DNA of 43,458 nucleotides from Legionella quateirensis (GTDB lineage: Bacteria > Pseudomonadota > Gammaproteobacteria > Legionellales > Legionellaceae), in assembly GCF_001467955.1 (NCBI RefSeq), contig NZ_LNYR01000034.1:33007-76464 (forward strand). The letters run 5' to 3'. Of the stretch, positions 18,461 to 25,281 are shown in pieces. The notes beneath the pieces are model-generated. The model had not been told where the DNA came from and did not search any database. It saw nothing but the letters and a program-made list of their open reading frames with translations. The position numbers were made by a program, and so were the translations under genes. How positions within the stretch are numbered: the first letter of the stretch is position 1; each line of letters begins with the position of its first letter.

Positions 18461-19050
18461 TTTAAACTGGGAATAAATTCGCGTAAATGGTGTAAGGCTT
18501 TTGCGCGATGACTGATGGTATTTTTAATTTTAGCAGGTAATTCAGCTGCTGTGCATTGATATTCTTTTATAAAAAACACAGGATCATAACCAAATCCACC
18601 CGTCCCTGAGGCGGCCAGGCTAATCATTCCATGGCAAATGCCCGTAGAAATCACAGGAGCTGGATCCTTGGCATGCTGAACCAGAGCTATGGCGCAATAA
18701 AAATAAGCCTGCCGCTGTTCGGCAGGTAAGTGCAGCATATTGTGTAACAAGAGTTGGATGTTTTCCTGATCACTGGCCTGCTCTCCGGCATAACGCGCGG
18801 AAAAAATACCGGGTTCACCATCAAGGGCAGGTACTACCAATCCGGAGTCATCTGCTAACGCAGGTTTATGTGCCAGGAAGCTGGCATGACGTGCTTTGAT
18901 GATGGCGTTTTCTATAAAACTTAATCCGGTTTCTTCAGGGCTGTCTATGCCTAGAGAGGTTTGTGATATGCATTGAATGGGTGCTAGTAAATCGTTTAAC
19001 TCTTTTATTTTTCCAGAATTACTGGTGGCAAGAATAATTTCTTTCATCAT
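18457..19050 (-). CDS. rdgB: Non-canonical purine NTP pyrophosphatase (RdgB/HAM1)
   Basis: The 197-residue length is standard. The N-terminal substrate/phosphate loop [11 protein letters not shown], the [17 protein letters not shown] segment, [24 protein letters not shown] and the C-terminal SHRAKAL are all family signatures. It hydrolyses ITP, dITP and XTP to monophosphates, cleaning the nucleotide pool. It is first in a two-gene minus-strand unit with the TPR-methyltransferase. Confidence 0.97.
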   Translation of the reverse strand: MMKEIILATSNSGKIKELNDLLAPIQCISQTSLGIDSPEETGLSFIENAIIKARHASFLAHKPALADDSGLVVPALDGEPGIFSARYAGEQASDQENIQLLLHNMLHLPAEQRQAYFYCAIALVQHAKDPAPVISTGICHGMISLAASGTGGFGYDPVFFIKEYQCTAAELPAKIKNTISHRAKALHHLREFIPSLK

Positions 19051-19120
19051 CGTTTTCTTTAGAATTTTTGGCCATTGTAACGTGAGTGAGGAAATAACTA
19101 AACTACAGGACTACTAGGAT

Positions 19121-19195
19121 GTGTTGACAATTCATCTATTTATTTCCAACGTCCCGCGAACAAGTCGCGTGACGTCGAAATCGGAAGTGTCAACA
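19121..19195. repeat. Dispersed intergenic element bounded by TGTTGACA / TGTCAACA
   Basis: TGTTGACA at 19122-19129 and TGTCAACA at 19188-19195 form an 8-bp inverted repeat around a 58-bp interior. The interior itself contains the partial palindrome GTCCCGCGAACAAGTCGCGTGAC. The first about 39 bases recur at 42709-42747, where the same 16-base start GTGTTGACAATTCATC and the internal CAACGTCCCGCGA are conserved. It behaves like a short non-coding repeat family or MITE-like element. Confidence 0.65.
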
Positions 19196-19234
19196 GCCCC
19201 TAAATAAGTTTATAATCTTAAAGAAAAAAATAAA

Positions 19235-19260
19235 GCCGGGGTAGTCAGTCTATACCCGGC
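19235..19260 (-). terminator. Rho-independent terminator of the alpha/beta hydrolase gene
   Basis: Read on the minus strand, GCCGGGTA pairs with TACCCCGGC (one bulged base) around a 9-nt loop and is followed by a T-rich run (TTTATTTTTTTC). It lies 46 bp beyond the stop codon at 19307, the classic intrinsic terminator layout. Confidence 0.85.
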
Positions 19261-19306
19261 CTTAATGATAAATCAGAATTAATTGAGATTAATAAGCGCA
19301 GTATAC

Positions 19307-20692
19307 TTAATTATTCAATGTGACTTGAATTTCGGAATCCTGGTCTAATTTACCCTCTTCACCAAAATTAACTTCTGCTCTGAACTCTTGTGATTTAATT
19401 AAATAGTCAGCAACCTCTTGCATATCATCCGCTTCTTCTTGCGTGATTTCTAGAGCATGTGCTGGCGCAAGATAATTGATTTTGATCTCTTGAGGGATAC
19501 ATTCTTGAGGATGATTCTGGATGTATCGGTCTGATCGTTCCAGATATTCATTGATATATCCTTCATAAACAGACTTACCATTGAGCAACTCCAGTTCGCA
19601 CAAATCAGCGAAATGAGCATTCACATTACCAAATTTATCTGTGCCAAATTTTTTACCCAAACGTTCTTTTGCTTTTTCAGAAACCCGAACAATATGCATA
19701 CTGTCCAGTGCGTCACGATCTTGCTTGTATTCCTCAGGACAATTATCAACTTTGGCTGGTCTTTTCTCTGAGCTGGTTGTACCTGAAACCATTTCACCAT
19801 GATATTTACTGACTTTACCAGATAAACTTGCTGATATAAGCGTTTGATCGCCACTGTGTTGAATATGACATTGGTAGGGATCAGCCTGGACATAATCTTT
19901 ACCTGGAGTAATATGCCAACCGGTAAATTGCAATAGTGTTTTGACTATTGCTTTTAATGCGTTGGGTATCCAGGTTGATTGGGTAATCATATCGTATACT
20001 GCGGCTTTAAATGATTTAAAAGCATTATTCATGACCACGCGTAATTTAACATTGGATTGATCTTCGAATTGTTTTTTTACTTCCAGAGCAATTCCTGCCC
20101 CATAACAGTCACCTTGTAAAATGATGTCATCAGGATGAACGCCTTGTTTTAGTAAGGATTTGACTACAGAGATACCGGCATTGGTTAAGTCATTTGCTTC
20201 TCGAACCTGCCCCGTACTTTTTCCTGTGCCCGGGAAATTAAATGCATGAACGGTAGCACCAGTTTGCTTGGCGGCAGCAGTTATATCGCGGAAGCAGGCT
20301 TGATAGTATGTATTTGCTCCAGGAAAATAAACAATGTGTTTACCTGTTCCTGGTTTGTTCTCTGTTTTTACTTCCGGTGCGCATTTAAGAACTTCCAATT
20401 GACAGTCATTACCGGTAGTTAATTTTGAATCAACCATGGTTAAGTCAAAATTCAAACCTTTAAACGCTTTGTAGTATAATGCTGTCTCATCAGTTTTTTG
20501 TTGTTGCAGGAAATCATCAAATGCTGCATTTTCCCCTGGATTAACTGTTTTTGCTCCATAACCTTTCTCTTTATACCAATCACCTTTACCCACAGGAAAG
20601 AGCGCACCGGCGACTAAGAGTTGTAATCGACTATGGAAGAAAGAGTCTTGTTTAACTACTTTAGTTGACTGAGCTGTTTTTGTCTTAGCCAT
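19307..20692 (-). CDS. Alpha/beta hydrolase-like protein with Cys in nucleophile elbow, effector candidate
   Basis: The ATG at 20692 is chosen because a TGGAG box sits just upstream; an earlier in-frame start adds a non-homologous leader. The product is 461 residues. Residues about 118-210 have the core of an alpha/beta hydrolase: HIVYFPGANTYYQ (oxyanion region), HAFNFPGTGKS, and the elbow QGDCYGAG with C196 in place of Ser. Candidate acid and His residues lie later (VQADPYQ; NAHFADL) but cannot be assigned. The C-terminal about 100 residues are acidic. It recalls Legionella effectors with lipase-like cores such as the SidB/SdbA group, though this is only a structural impression. No signal peptide is present. 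Confidence 0.75.
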   Translation of the reverse strand: MAKTKTAQSTKVVKQDSFFHSRLQLLVAGALFPVGKGDWYKEKGYGAKTVNPGENAAFDDFLQQQKTDETALYYKAFKGLNFDLTMVDSKLTTGNDCQLEVLKCAPEVKTENKPGTGKHIVYFPGANTYYQACFRDITAAAKQTGATVHAFNFPGTGKSTGQVREANDLTNAGISVVKSLLKQGVHPDDIILQGDCYGAGIALEVKKQFEDQSNVKLRVVMNNAFKSFKAAVYDMITQSTWIPNALKAIVKTLLQFTGWHITPGKDYVQADPYQCHIQHSGDQTLISASLSGKVSKYHGEMVSGTTSSEKRPAKVDNCPEEYKQDRDALDSMHIVRVSEKAKERLGKKFGTDKFGNVNAHFADLCELELLNGKSVYEGYINEYLERSDRYIQNHPQECIPQEIKINYLAPAHALEITQEEADDMQEVADYLIKSQEFRAEVNFGEEGKLDQDSEIQVTLNN

Positions 20693-20926
20693 TGGTTTCT
20701 CCAGATACAAATAAATAGTGGTTATGGTAAATTGTAGCAACCGATTCTTAAGGGAGTATTAATTAACTTCACATGGATTAAAAATAGGTCATTAATTAAA
20801 GGTTAATGATATATTATCAAATTTAGCAATAAAAGTGATCTAATTTGGAGCAAAAGTTTTTAATTCTTAGCAATGTTTCTATTTTTAGGTTAAAATAAGG
20901 GGGTATTTTAATCTATAGAACTCATA

Positions 20927-21814
20927 ATGCCTATATCTCATTTATTCTTAGCCTTATTGGTAGTGCTTATTTGGGGAATTAATTTTATATTCGTCAAGTG
21001 GGGTCTTGATGAAATTTCTCCCTTATTGCTTTGCGCACTGCGATTCCTGTTGGCAAGCGTCCCCGCAGTGTTCTTTATTAAACCACCTGCCGTCCCTTTT
21101 CGCATTATTGCTGCTTATGGCCTGGTGATGTTTGCTTTACAATTTGCTCTGCTGTTTATTGGCATGCAAGTTGGTATGACTCCCGGAATGGCTTCTTTAT
21201 TAATGCAGGTGCAAGTATTTTTTAGTATCTTTTTTGCCGTAATTTTTATTGGGGAAACTCCAACTGTTGGTCAACTGATTGGCGCCCTGGTTTCATTTTC
21301 AGGCATAGGCCTGGTTGCCATGCATTTTGATTCGAACGTGTCGTTCCTCGGATTTTTATTTATCATGGGTGCAGCGGCTACCTGGGGTATTGGGAACCTG
21401 ATAACCAAAAAGATTAAAACAACCCATTTAATTTCAGTTATTGTCTGGGGCAGTTTTATAGCCTGTTTCCCTATGTTTCTTCTTGCTTTAATCTTTGAAG
21501 GTACTGGCAGTTTCAGTTATACCTATGAGCATTTAAGCTGGAAGGGTTGTATGTCCTTGGCTTATATTGTGTATATTTCGACATGGATTGGCTATGGGGT
21601 ATGGAATTGGCTGATTAGTCGATATCCTGTCGGGATGATCGTTCCTTTTACTTTATTAGTACCCGTAGTCGGGATGCTTAGTTCGATTCTGGTCTTAGGT
21701 GAGTCTTTTCAGTTATGGAAACTGGTAGCTGGTTTGTTAGTCATCAGCGGGCTTTGTATCAATATAATAAGTACACGCTTCTTTATGGCGAAAACACTTC
21801 CTGAAACGGCATAA
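20927..21814 (+). CDS. EamA/DMT family transporter
   Basis: This 295-residue, ten-helix membrane protein has two repeated EamA units. The opening segment LALLVVLIWGINFIFVKWGL is typical of EamA/RhaT-type drug/metabolite transporters that export amino acids or other small metabolites. E. coli EamA (299 residues, O-acetylserine/cysteine exporter) is the nearest match I recall, but the substrate is not readable here. The next gene starts 6 bp later, so it forms an operon with the deacetylase; a role in lipid-linked sugar flipping, as in ArnE/F, is a second possibility. Confidence 0.88.
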   Translation: MPISHLFLALLVVLIWGINFIFVKWGLDEISPLLLCALRFLLASVPAVFFIKPPAVPFRIIAAYGLVMFALQFALLFIGMQVGMTPGMASLLMQVQVFFSIFFAVIFIGETPTVGQLIGALVSFSGIGLVAMHFDSNVSFLGFLFIMGAAATWGIGNLITKKIKTTHLISVIVWGSFIACFPMFLLALIFEGTGSFSYTYEHLSWKGCMSLAYIVYISTWIGYGVWNWLISRYPVGMIVPFTLLVPVVGMLSSILVLGESFQLWKLVAGLLVISGLCINIISTRFFMAKTLPETA

Positions 21815-21820
21815 ATTCAA

Positions 21821-22645
21821 ATGAGTCAACTTAAAAACATCATGTTATGTGCCGATGATTTTGGCCTGAATAAAGGGGTTTCACTTGGTATCTTAAAGCT
21901 GGTGCGCATGAACCGATTGTCTGCAGTAAGCTGCATGGTGAACGTTCAGGATTTTGCGTTATATGCCAGAGAACTGTTGGATCGGCACAATCAGGTTCGT
22001 ACAGGTCTGCATTTTAATCTCACCGAGGGTTCTTTTTTATCAAAACCAGAAAGAACCTGTTTTCGTTTAAACGAGTTGATTCTAAGAACCCATATGCGAA
22101 CTATTAACAAAGCGCAGGTGGTTAAGGAATTGAATGCTCAACTGGAGCATTATATAGAGGTGATGGGTGAGTATCCTGAATTTATTGACGGTCATCAACA
22201 CGTACATCAGTTTCCAGTGATACGCCAAGCAATTATTGATCTGTATAAGCAACGATCATTAAAAGATAAAGGAGTATTCATACGATCCACCTATCCAGCT
22301 TTAACTCTCCCTCAATTTAAAGTGAAATCAGCCATCCTGGCCAGAACCGGTGGGAAAAAGTTCAATGCTCAGCTAAAGCAATTGAACATACTGCACAACA
22401 GTTGTTTTTCTGGAGTGTATGATTTTGCTCCTGACTCAGATTATAGATCTTTGTTTCGTCAATGGTTGGCTCGTGTGCCATCTAATGCCCTAATCATGTG
22501 TCATCCAGGTGAGGGTGACGATCCTGCGGATGTGATTTCCAGTACTCGAAAACAAGAAATGAATTATTTTATGAGCGATGAATTTTTGTTTGATTGTGAG
22601 GAGCTTCAAATTTCTTTAAATCTAACGACAAGCCCAGAATCTTGA
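21821..22645 (+). CDS. YdjC/ChbG/NaxD-like carbohydrate deacetylase
   Basis: This 274-residue protein begins with the metal-binding LCADDFGLNKGVS (D12, D13), followed by LHFNLTEGS, DGHQHVHQFP and CHPGEGDDP, the conserved His/Asp set of the YdjC family. Members remove N-acetyl groups: ChbG from chitobiose, HpnK from hopanoid-linked sugar, and Francisella NaxD from undecaprenyl-phosphate GalNAc. The neighbouring GT2 and GtrA genes make a lipid-linked sugar the most attractive substrate (inference). Its 3' end overlaps the convergent GtrA gene by 24 bp. Confidence 0.88.
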   Translation: MSQLKNIMLCADDFGLNKGVSLGILKLVRMNRLSAVSCMVNVQDFALYARELLDRHNQVRTGLHFNLTEGSFLSKPERTCFRLNELILRTHMRTINKAQVVKELNAQLEHYIEVMGEYPEFIDGHQHVHQFPVIRQAIIDLYKQRSLKDKGVFIRSTYPALTLPQFKVKSAILARTGGKKFNAQLKQLNILHNSCFSGVYDFAPDSDYRSLFRQWLARVPSNALIMCHPGEGDDPADVISSTRKQEMNYFMSDEFLFDCEELQISLNLTTSPES

Positions 22646-23035
22646 GAGCAAATAGCTGTAGATGGCAACTAATCCTAAAACCAGGATCAGGGCAATCAAA
22701 TAATTGAGTTGAGTATAACGTAATAACAGAAAATACAGTGATTCATTAAGTATTCCCGCAGAGGCAGCGACCAGAAAAAAATGGGGTAAACTTAATTCTT
22801 TTTGATCTTGAAGTTTGGAAAAAGTTAGGTATTTGTGACCCATAAAACTGATGTTAAAGGCGATCAGGAAGGCAAAAACATTCGCGATTAGAGGATTTAA
22901 ATGAATATAAGCAACCAGATTCAGTACGATCAGAATGTGTACGATTGCTGAGGTTGCACCGATACCTGCATAGAACATCAGTCGATGAGATAAACTAAGG
23001 GCGGCTGTCATCGAAACTGGAATCCTCATCAACAA
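22622..23035 (-). CDS. GtrA family membrane protein (putative lipid-linked sugar flippase)
   Basis: This 137-residue protein has four predicted membrane helices and the GtrA-like pattern (FYAGIGATSAIVHILIVLNL; a KYLTF-type loop; FFLVAASAGILNESLYFLLL). GtrA proteins are thought to flip undecaprenyl-phosphate-linked hexose to the periplasm. The first Met (23035) overlaps the upstream glycosyltransferase end by 41 bp; a start at 23011 (MTAALSL) would overlap by 17 bp. The start is therefore not settled. Confidence 0.85.
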   Translation of the reverse strand: MLMRIPVSMTAALSLSHRLMFYAGIGATSAIVHILIVLNLVAYIHLNPLIANVFAFLIAFNISFMGHKYLTFSKLQDQKELSLPHFFLVAASAGILNESLYFLLLRYTQLNYLIALILVLGLVAIYSYLLSRFWACR

Positions 23036-23954
23036 TATAATGTGGTCTATGTTTTACCTCATCAAAGACACGACCTATGTATTCTCCTACCACTCCTAAA
23101 GCAAATAATTGCAGCCCGCCAAAAAAAGTTATGGCAGTGACTATCGTTGCCCAACCAGGTGTCTGTATCCCAAAGATTAAGGTGCTTGCAATTATCCATG
23201 CAGCGTAGAGCAATGCTATTGTGGCGACGCCTATTCCGCCAACAGCTATCATTCTTAAAGGAAAAGCGGTGAATGAGGTAATGCCCGTGATTGCCAAATC
23301 CAGTAACGAATAAAAACTCCACTGTGAAGTACCTGATTTTCTAGGTTGTACTTCAAAAGGTATGGCAATTTGTTTGAAACCAACCCAACTATATAAACCT
23401 TTCATAAAGCGATTACGTTCTGGTAATTTTTGCAGGGCATTCACAATTTTTCGATCGAGTAATCTAAAATCACCGGCATTTGCAGGGATATTGATGCGGT
23501 TTATTTTTGAAGTAAATTGATAAAATGCTTTTGCACAGGTTCTTTTTAACCAGGATTCATCTGCTCTGTTTTGGCGAACAGCATAAACCATATCATAGCC
23601 TTGCTCCCATTGATGTACAAAATCGCTTAATAATTCAAGCGGATGCTGAAAATCCCCATCCATCAGAATTACAGCATCTCCACGAGCATGATCCAGTCCG
23701 GCACTTAGTGCTTTTTCTTTTCCAAAATTACGACTAAAACGAAGGTATCGAATGGGAAATTGTGTTCTTAATTGCTGAATGATCGTAAAGGTATTGTCCT
23801 GACTGCCATCATCGATAAGGAGCATTTCATAAGGGTAACTTAATTCTTTTAGTGTTTTATCAAGTGCGGCAACGAATTCTGCAATGACTTCTTCCTCGTT
23901 AAATACAGGAACGACACATGTAATCAGTTTTTTTTGTTGTGTAGTTTTTGACAT
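22995..23954 (-). CDS. GT2 polyprenyl-phosphate glycosyltransferase (GtrB/ArnC/FlmF2 type)
   Basis: From ATG 23954 the product is 319 residues; the longer frame to 24065 enters the hyp promoter region. The GT-A domain shows VVPVFNEEEV, the nucleotide-binding LLIDDGSQDNT and the metal-binding MDGDFQHP (DxD). Two C-terminal membrane helices follow (about 235-300, AFPLRMIAVGGIGV... and FFGGLQLFALGVVGEYIGRV). This is the layout of enzymes that load a sugar onto undecaprenyl phosphate on the cytoplasmic face. With the GtrA flippase and NaxD-like deacetylase it probably feeds a surface glycan or lipid A modification (inference). Confidence 0.92.
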   Translation of the reverse strand: MSKTTQQKKLITCVVPVFNEEEVIAEFVAALDKTLKELSYPYEMLLIDDGSQDNTFTIIQQLRTQFPIRYLRFSRNFGKEKALSAGLDHARGDAVILMDGDFQHPLELLSDFVHQWEQGYDMVYAVRQNRADESWLKRTCAKAFYQFTSKINRINIPANAGDFRLLDRKIVNALQKLPERNRFMKGLYSWVGFKQIAIPFEVQPRKSGTSQWSFYSLLDLAITGITSFTAFPLRMIAVGGIGVATIALLYAAWIIASTLIFGIQTPGWATIVTAITFFGGLQLFALGVVGEYIGRVFDEVKHRPHYIVDEDSSFDDSRP

Positions 23955-23999
23955 AGTGATTTTAATGGCTGTACCACTGATATTAAGACAGCGCATATT

Positions 24000-24051
24000 A
24001 ACCCAAATTAGGAAGTTGCGTCTACGCCAGCGATAAAATGCAGTTTGGGTT
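24000..24051. promoter_or_regulatory. Inverted repeat in the gtrB-hypA divergent intergenic region
   Basis: AACCCAAA at 24000-24007 and TTTGGGTT at 24044-24051 are perfect 8-bp inverted copies 36 bp apart, in the 221-bp region between the two divergent operons. A further pair, TTCCCAT near 24083 and ATGGGAA near 24125, lies closer to hypA. They could be regulator sites, but no known operator was recognised and I saw no sigma-54 GG-GC element. Confidence 0.35.
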
Positions 24052-24175
24052 GTTTTCGCGTTCACTGCATATGCACGATGCTTCCCATGTTATGGGGTGT
24101 TGGAGTACTCTAATACTCTTTCAAATGGGAAAGACATCAGGGCGAAGTGTTGCTTCATCGAATCGGGAATTTGTG

Positions 24176-24517
24176 ATGCATGAATTATGGTTGTGCAAGA
24201 GCATCCTTGAACTTATTACTCAAGAGGCTGCAGCTAAAAAGTGCCATCGGGTAAAGACTATTATTTTGGAACTTGGCCAGCTAAGTGCCGTTGACCTGGA
24301 TTCATTGAATTTTAGTTTTAAGGTAATAGCTCAGGGTTCCGTCGCACAAAATGCCGAGTTGCTGGTTATTGATGTTCACGGTGAAGCAGTGTGTAATGCC
24401 TGTCATGCAAAGGTACCTGTAAAACAATACTACGATGATTGTCCCAAATGTGGTAGTCATTCATTAAGTATTACTCAGGGTGAAGAGTTACGAATTAAAT
24501 CCATGGTGGTTGAATAA
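24176..24517 (+). CDS. hypA: Hydrogenase nickel incorporation protein HypA
   Basis: The ATG at 24176 gives 113 residues starting MHELWLCKSI; the M-H-E N-terminus, where His2 binds Ni, is diagnostic and rules out the longer frame from 24038. The zinc site is two CxxC pairs (CNACHA...CPKC) at about 73-95. HypA passes nickel with HypB to the hydrogenase large subunit. It is the first gene of the hydrogenase block, and its stop codon overlaps the hypB start by 1 nt. Confidence 0.97.
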   Translation: MHELWLCKSILELITQEAAAKKCHRVKTIILELGQLSAVDLDSLNFSFKVIAQGSVAQNAELLVIDVHGEAVCNACHAKVPVKQYYDDCPKCGSHSLSITQGEELRIKSMVVE

Positions 24518-25281
24518 TGTGTGGAATCTGCGGATGTACTGAAGAAATGGATCAAACTACGGATCATGACCATCATGACCATCATCACCATGATCATCAT
24601 GAACACGAGGGGCATTTGGTTCAGATAGAACAGAATATTCTCGCAAAAAATAATCAGTACGCTGAAGACAACGAACGTTATTTTTTGAAAAAAAATATTT
24701 TGGCTTTAAATATGATGTCCAGCCCAGGTTCAGGAAAAACGACTCTGCTTGCCAAAACAATAGGCGATTTGAACACGATTATTAATATCGCTGTAGTCGT
24801 TGGCGATCAACAAACAGATTTCGATGCCAGGAAAATTAAAGAAAGTGGTGGAACTGCCATCCAAATCAATACCGGGAAAGTATGTCATCTGGATGCTCAC
24901 AGGGTTGGGCATGCAGTTGAAGCACTCCCCTTGAAAGAACAGTCGATATTAATTATTGAAAATATCGGTAATCTGGTTTGCCCCGCATTATTTGATTTGG
25001 GCGAACACTTTAAAATCGTCATACTTTCAGTTACTGAGGGTGATAATAAACCCCTTAAATATCCGGATATGTTCTATGCCGCAGATTTATTAGTGATCAC
25101 CAAAACTGACCTCCTTCCCTATGTTGATTTTGATCTGGAGCAATGTAAAGAGTATGCGCGCAGAATAAATCCGGAACTTGAAATTTTATCACTTTCTACG
25201 AAGAATGGAGAGGGTCTGCAAGAATGGTATGAATGGTTGAATACGAAATTGCTGGGGCTTTCCTGTTTAAAGAAGATGTAA
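24517..25281 (+). CDS. hypB: Hydrogenase nickel GTPase HypB with His-rich segment
   Basis: This 254-residue protein carries the N-terminal high-affinity nickel motif CGICGC (C2, C5, C7), a nickel-storage-like run of His and Asp at 17-33, and a G domain with P-loop SSPGSGKTT at about 68-76, the switch/metal region NIGNLVCPALFDLGEH and TKTDLL for guanine specificity. GTP hydrolysis drives nickel delivery from HypA. Having both the CxxCxC and His-rich elements suggests capacity to buffer nickel. The stop codon is immediately followed by the hypF start. Confidence 0.98.
   Translation: MCGICGCTEEMDQTTDHDHHDHHHHDHHEHEGHLVQIEQNILAKNNQYAEDNERYFLKKNILALNMMSSPGSGKTTLLAKTIGDLNTIINIAVVVGDQQTDFDARKIKESGGTAIQINTGKVCHLDAHRVGHAVEALPLKEQSILIIENIGNLVCPALFDLGEHFKIVILSVTEGDNKPLKYPDMFYAADLLVITKTDLLPYVDFDLEQCKEYARRINPELEILSLSTKNGEGLQEWYEWLNTKLLGLSCLKKM

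Noticed and set aside
24038..24175. N-terminal extension of HypA
   Set aside because: HypA must begin with Met-His so that His2 can bind nickel; the ATG at 24176 gives exactly that, and the extension overlaps the promoter region.
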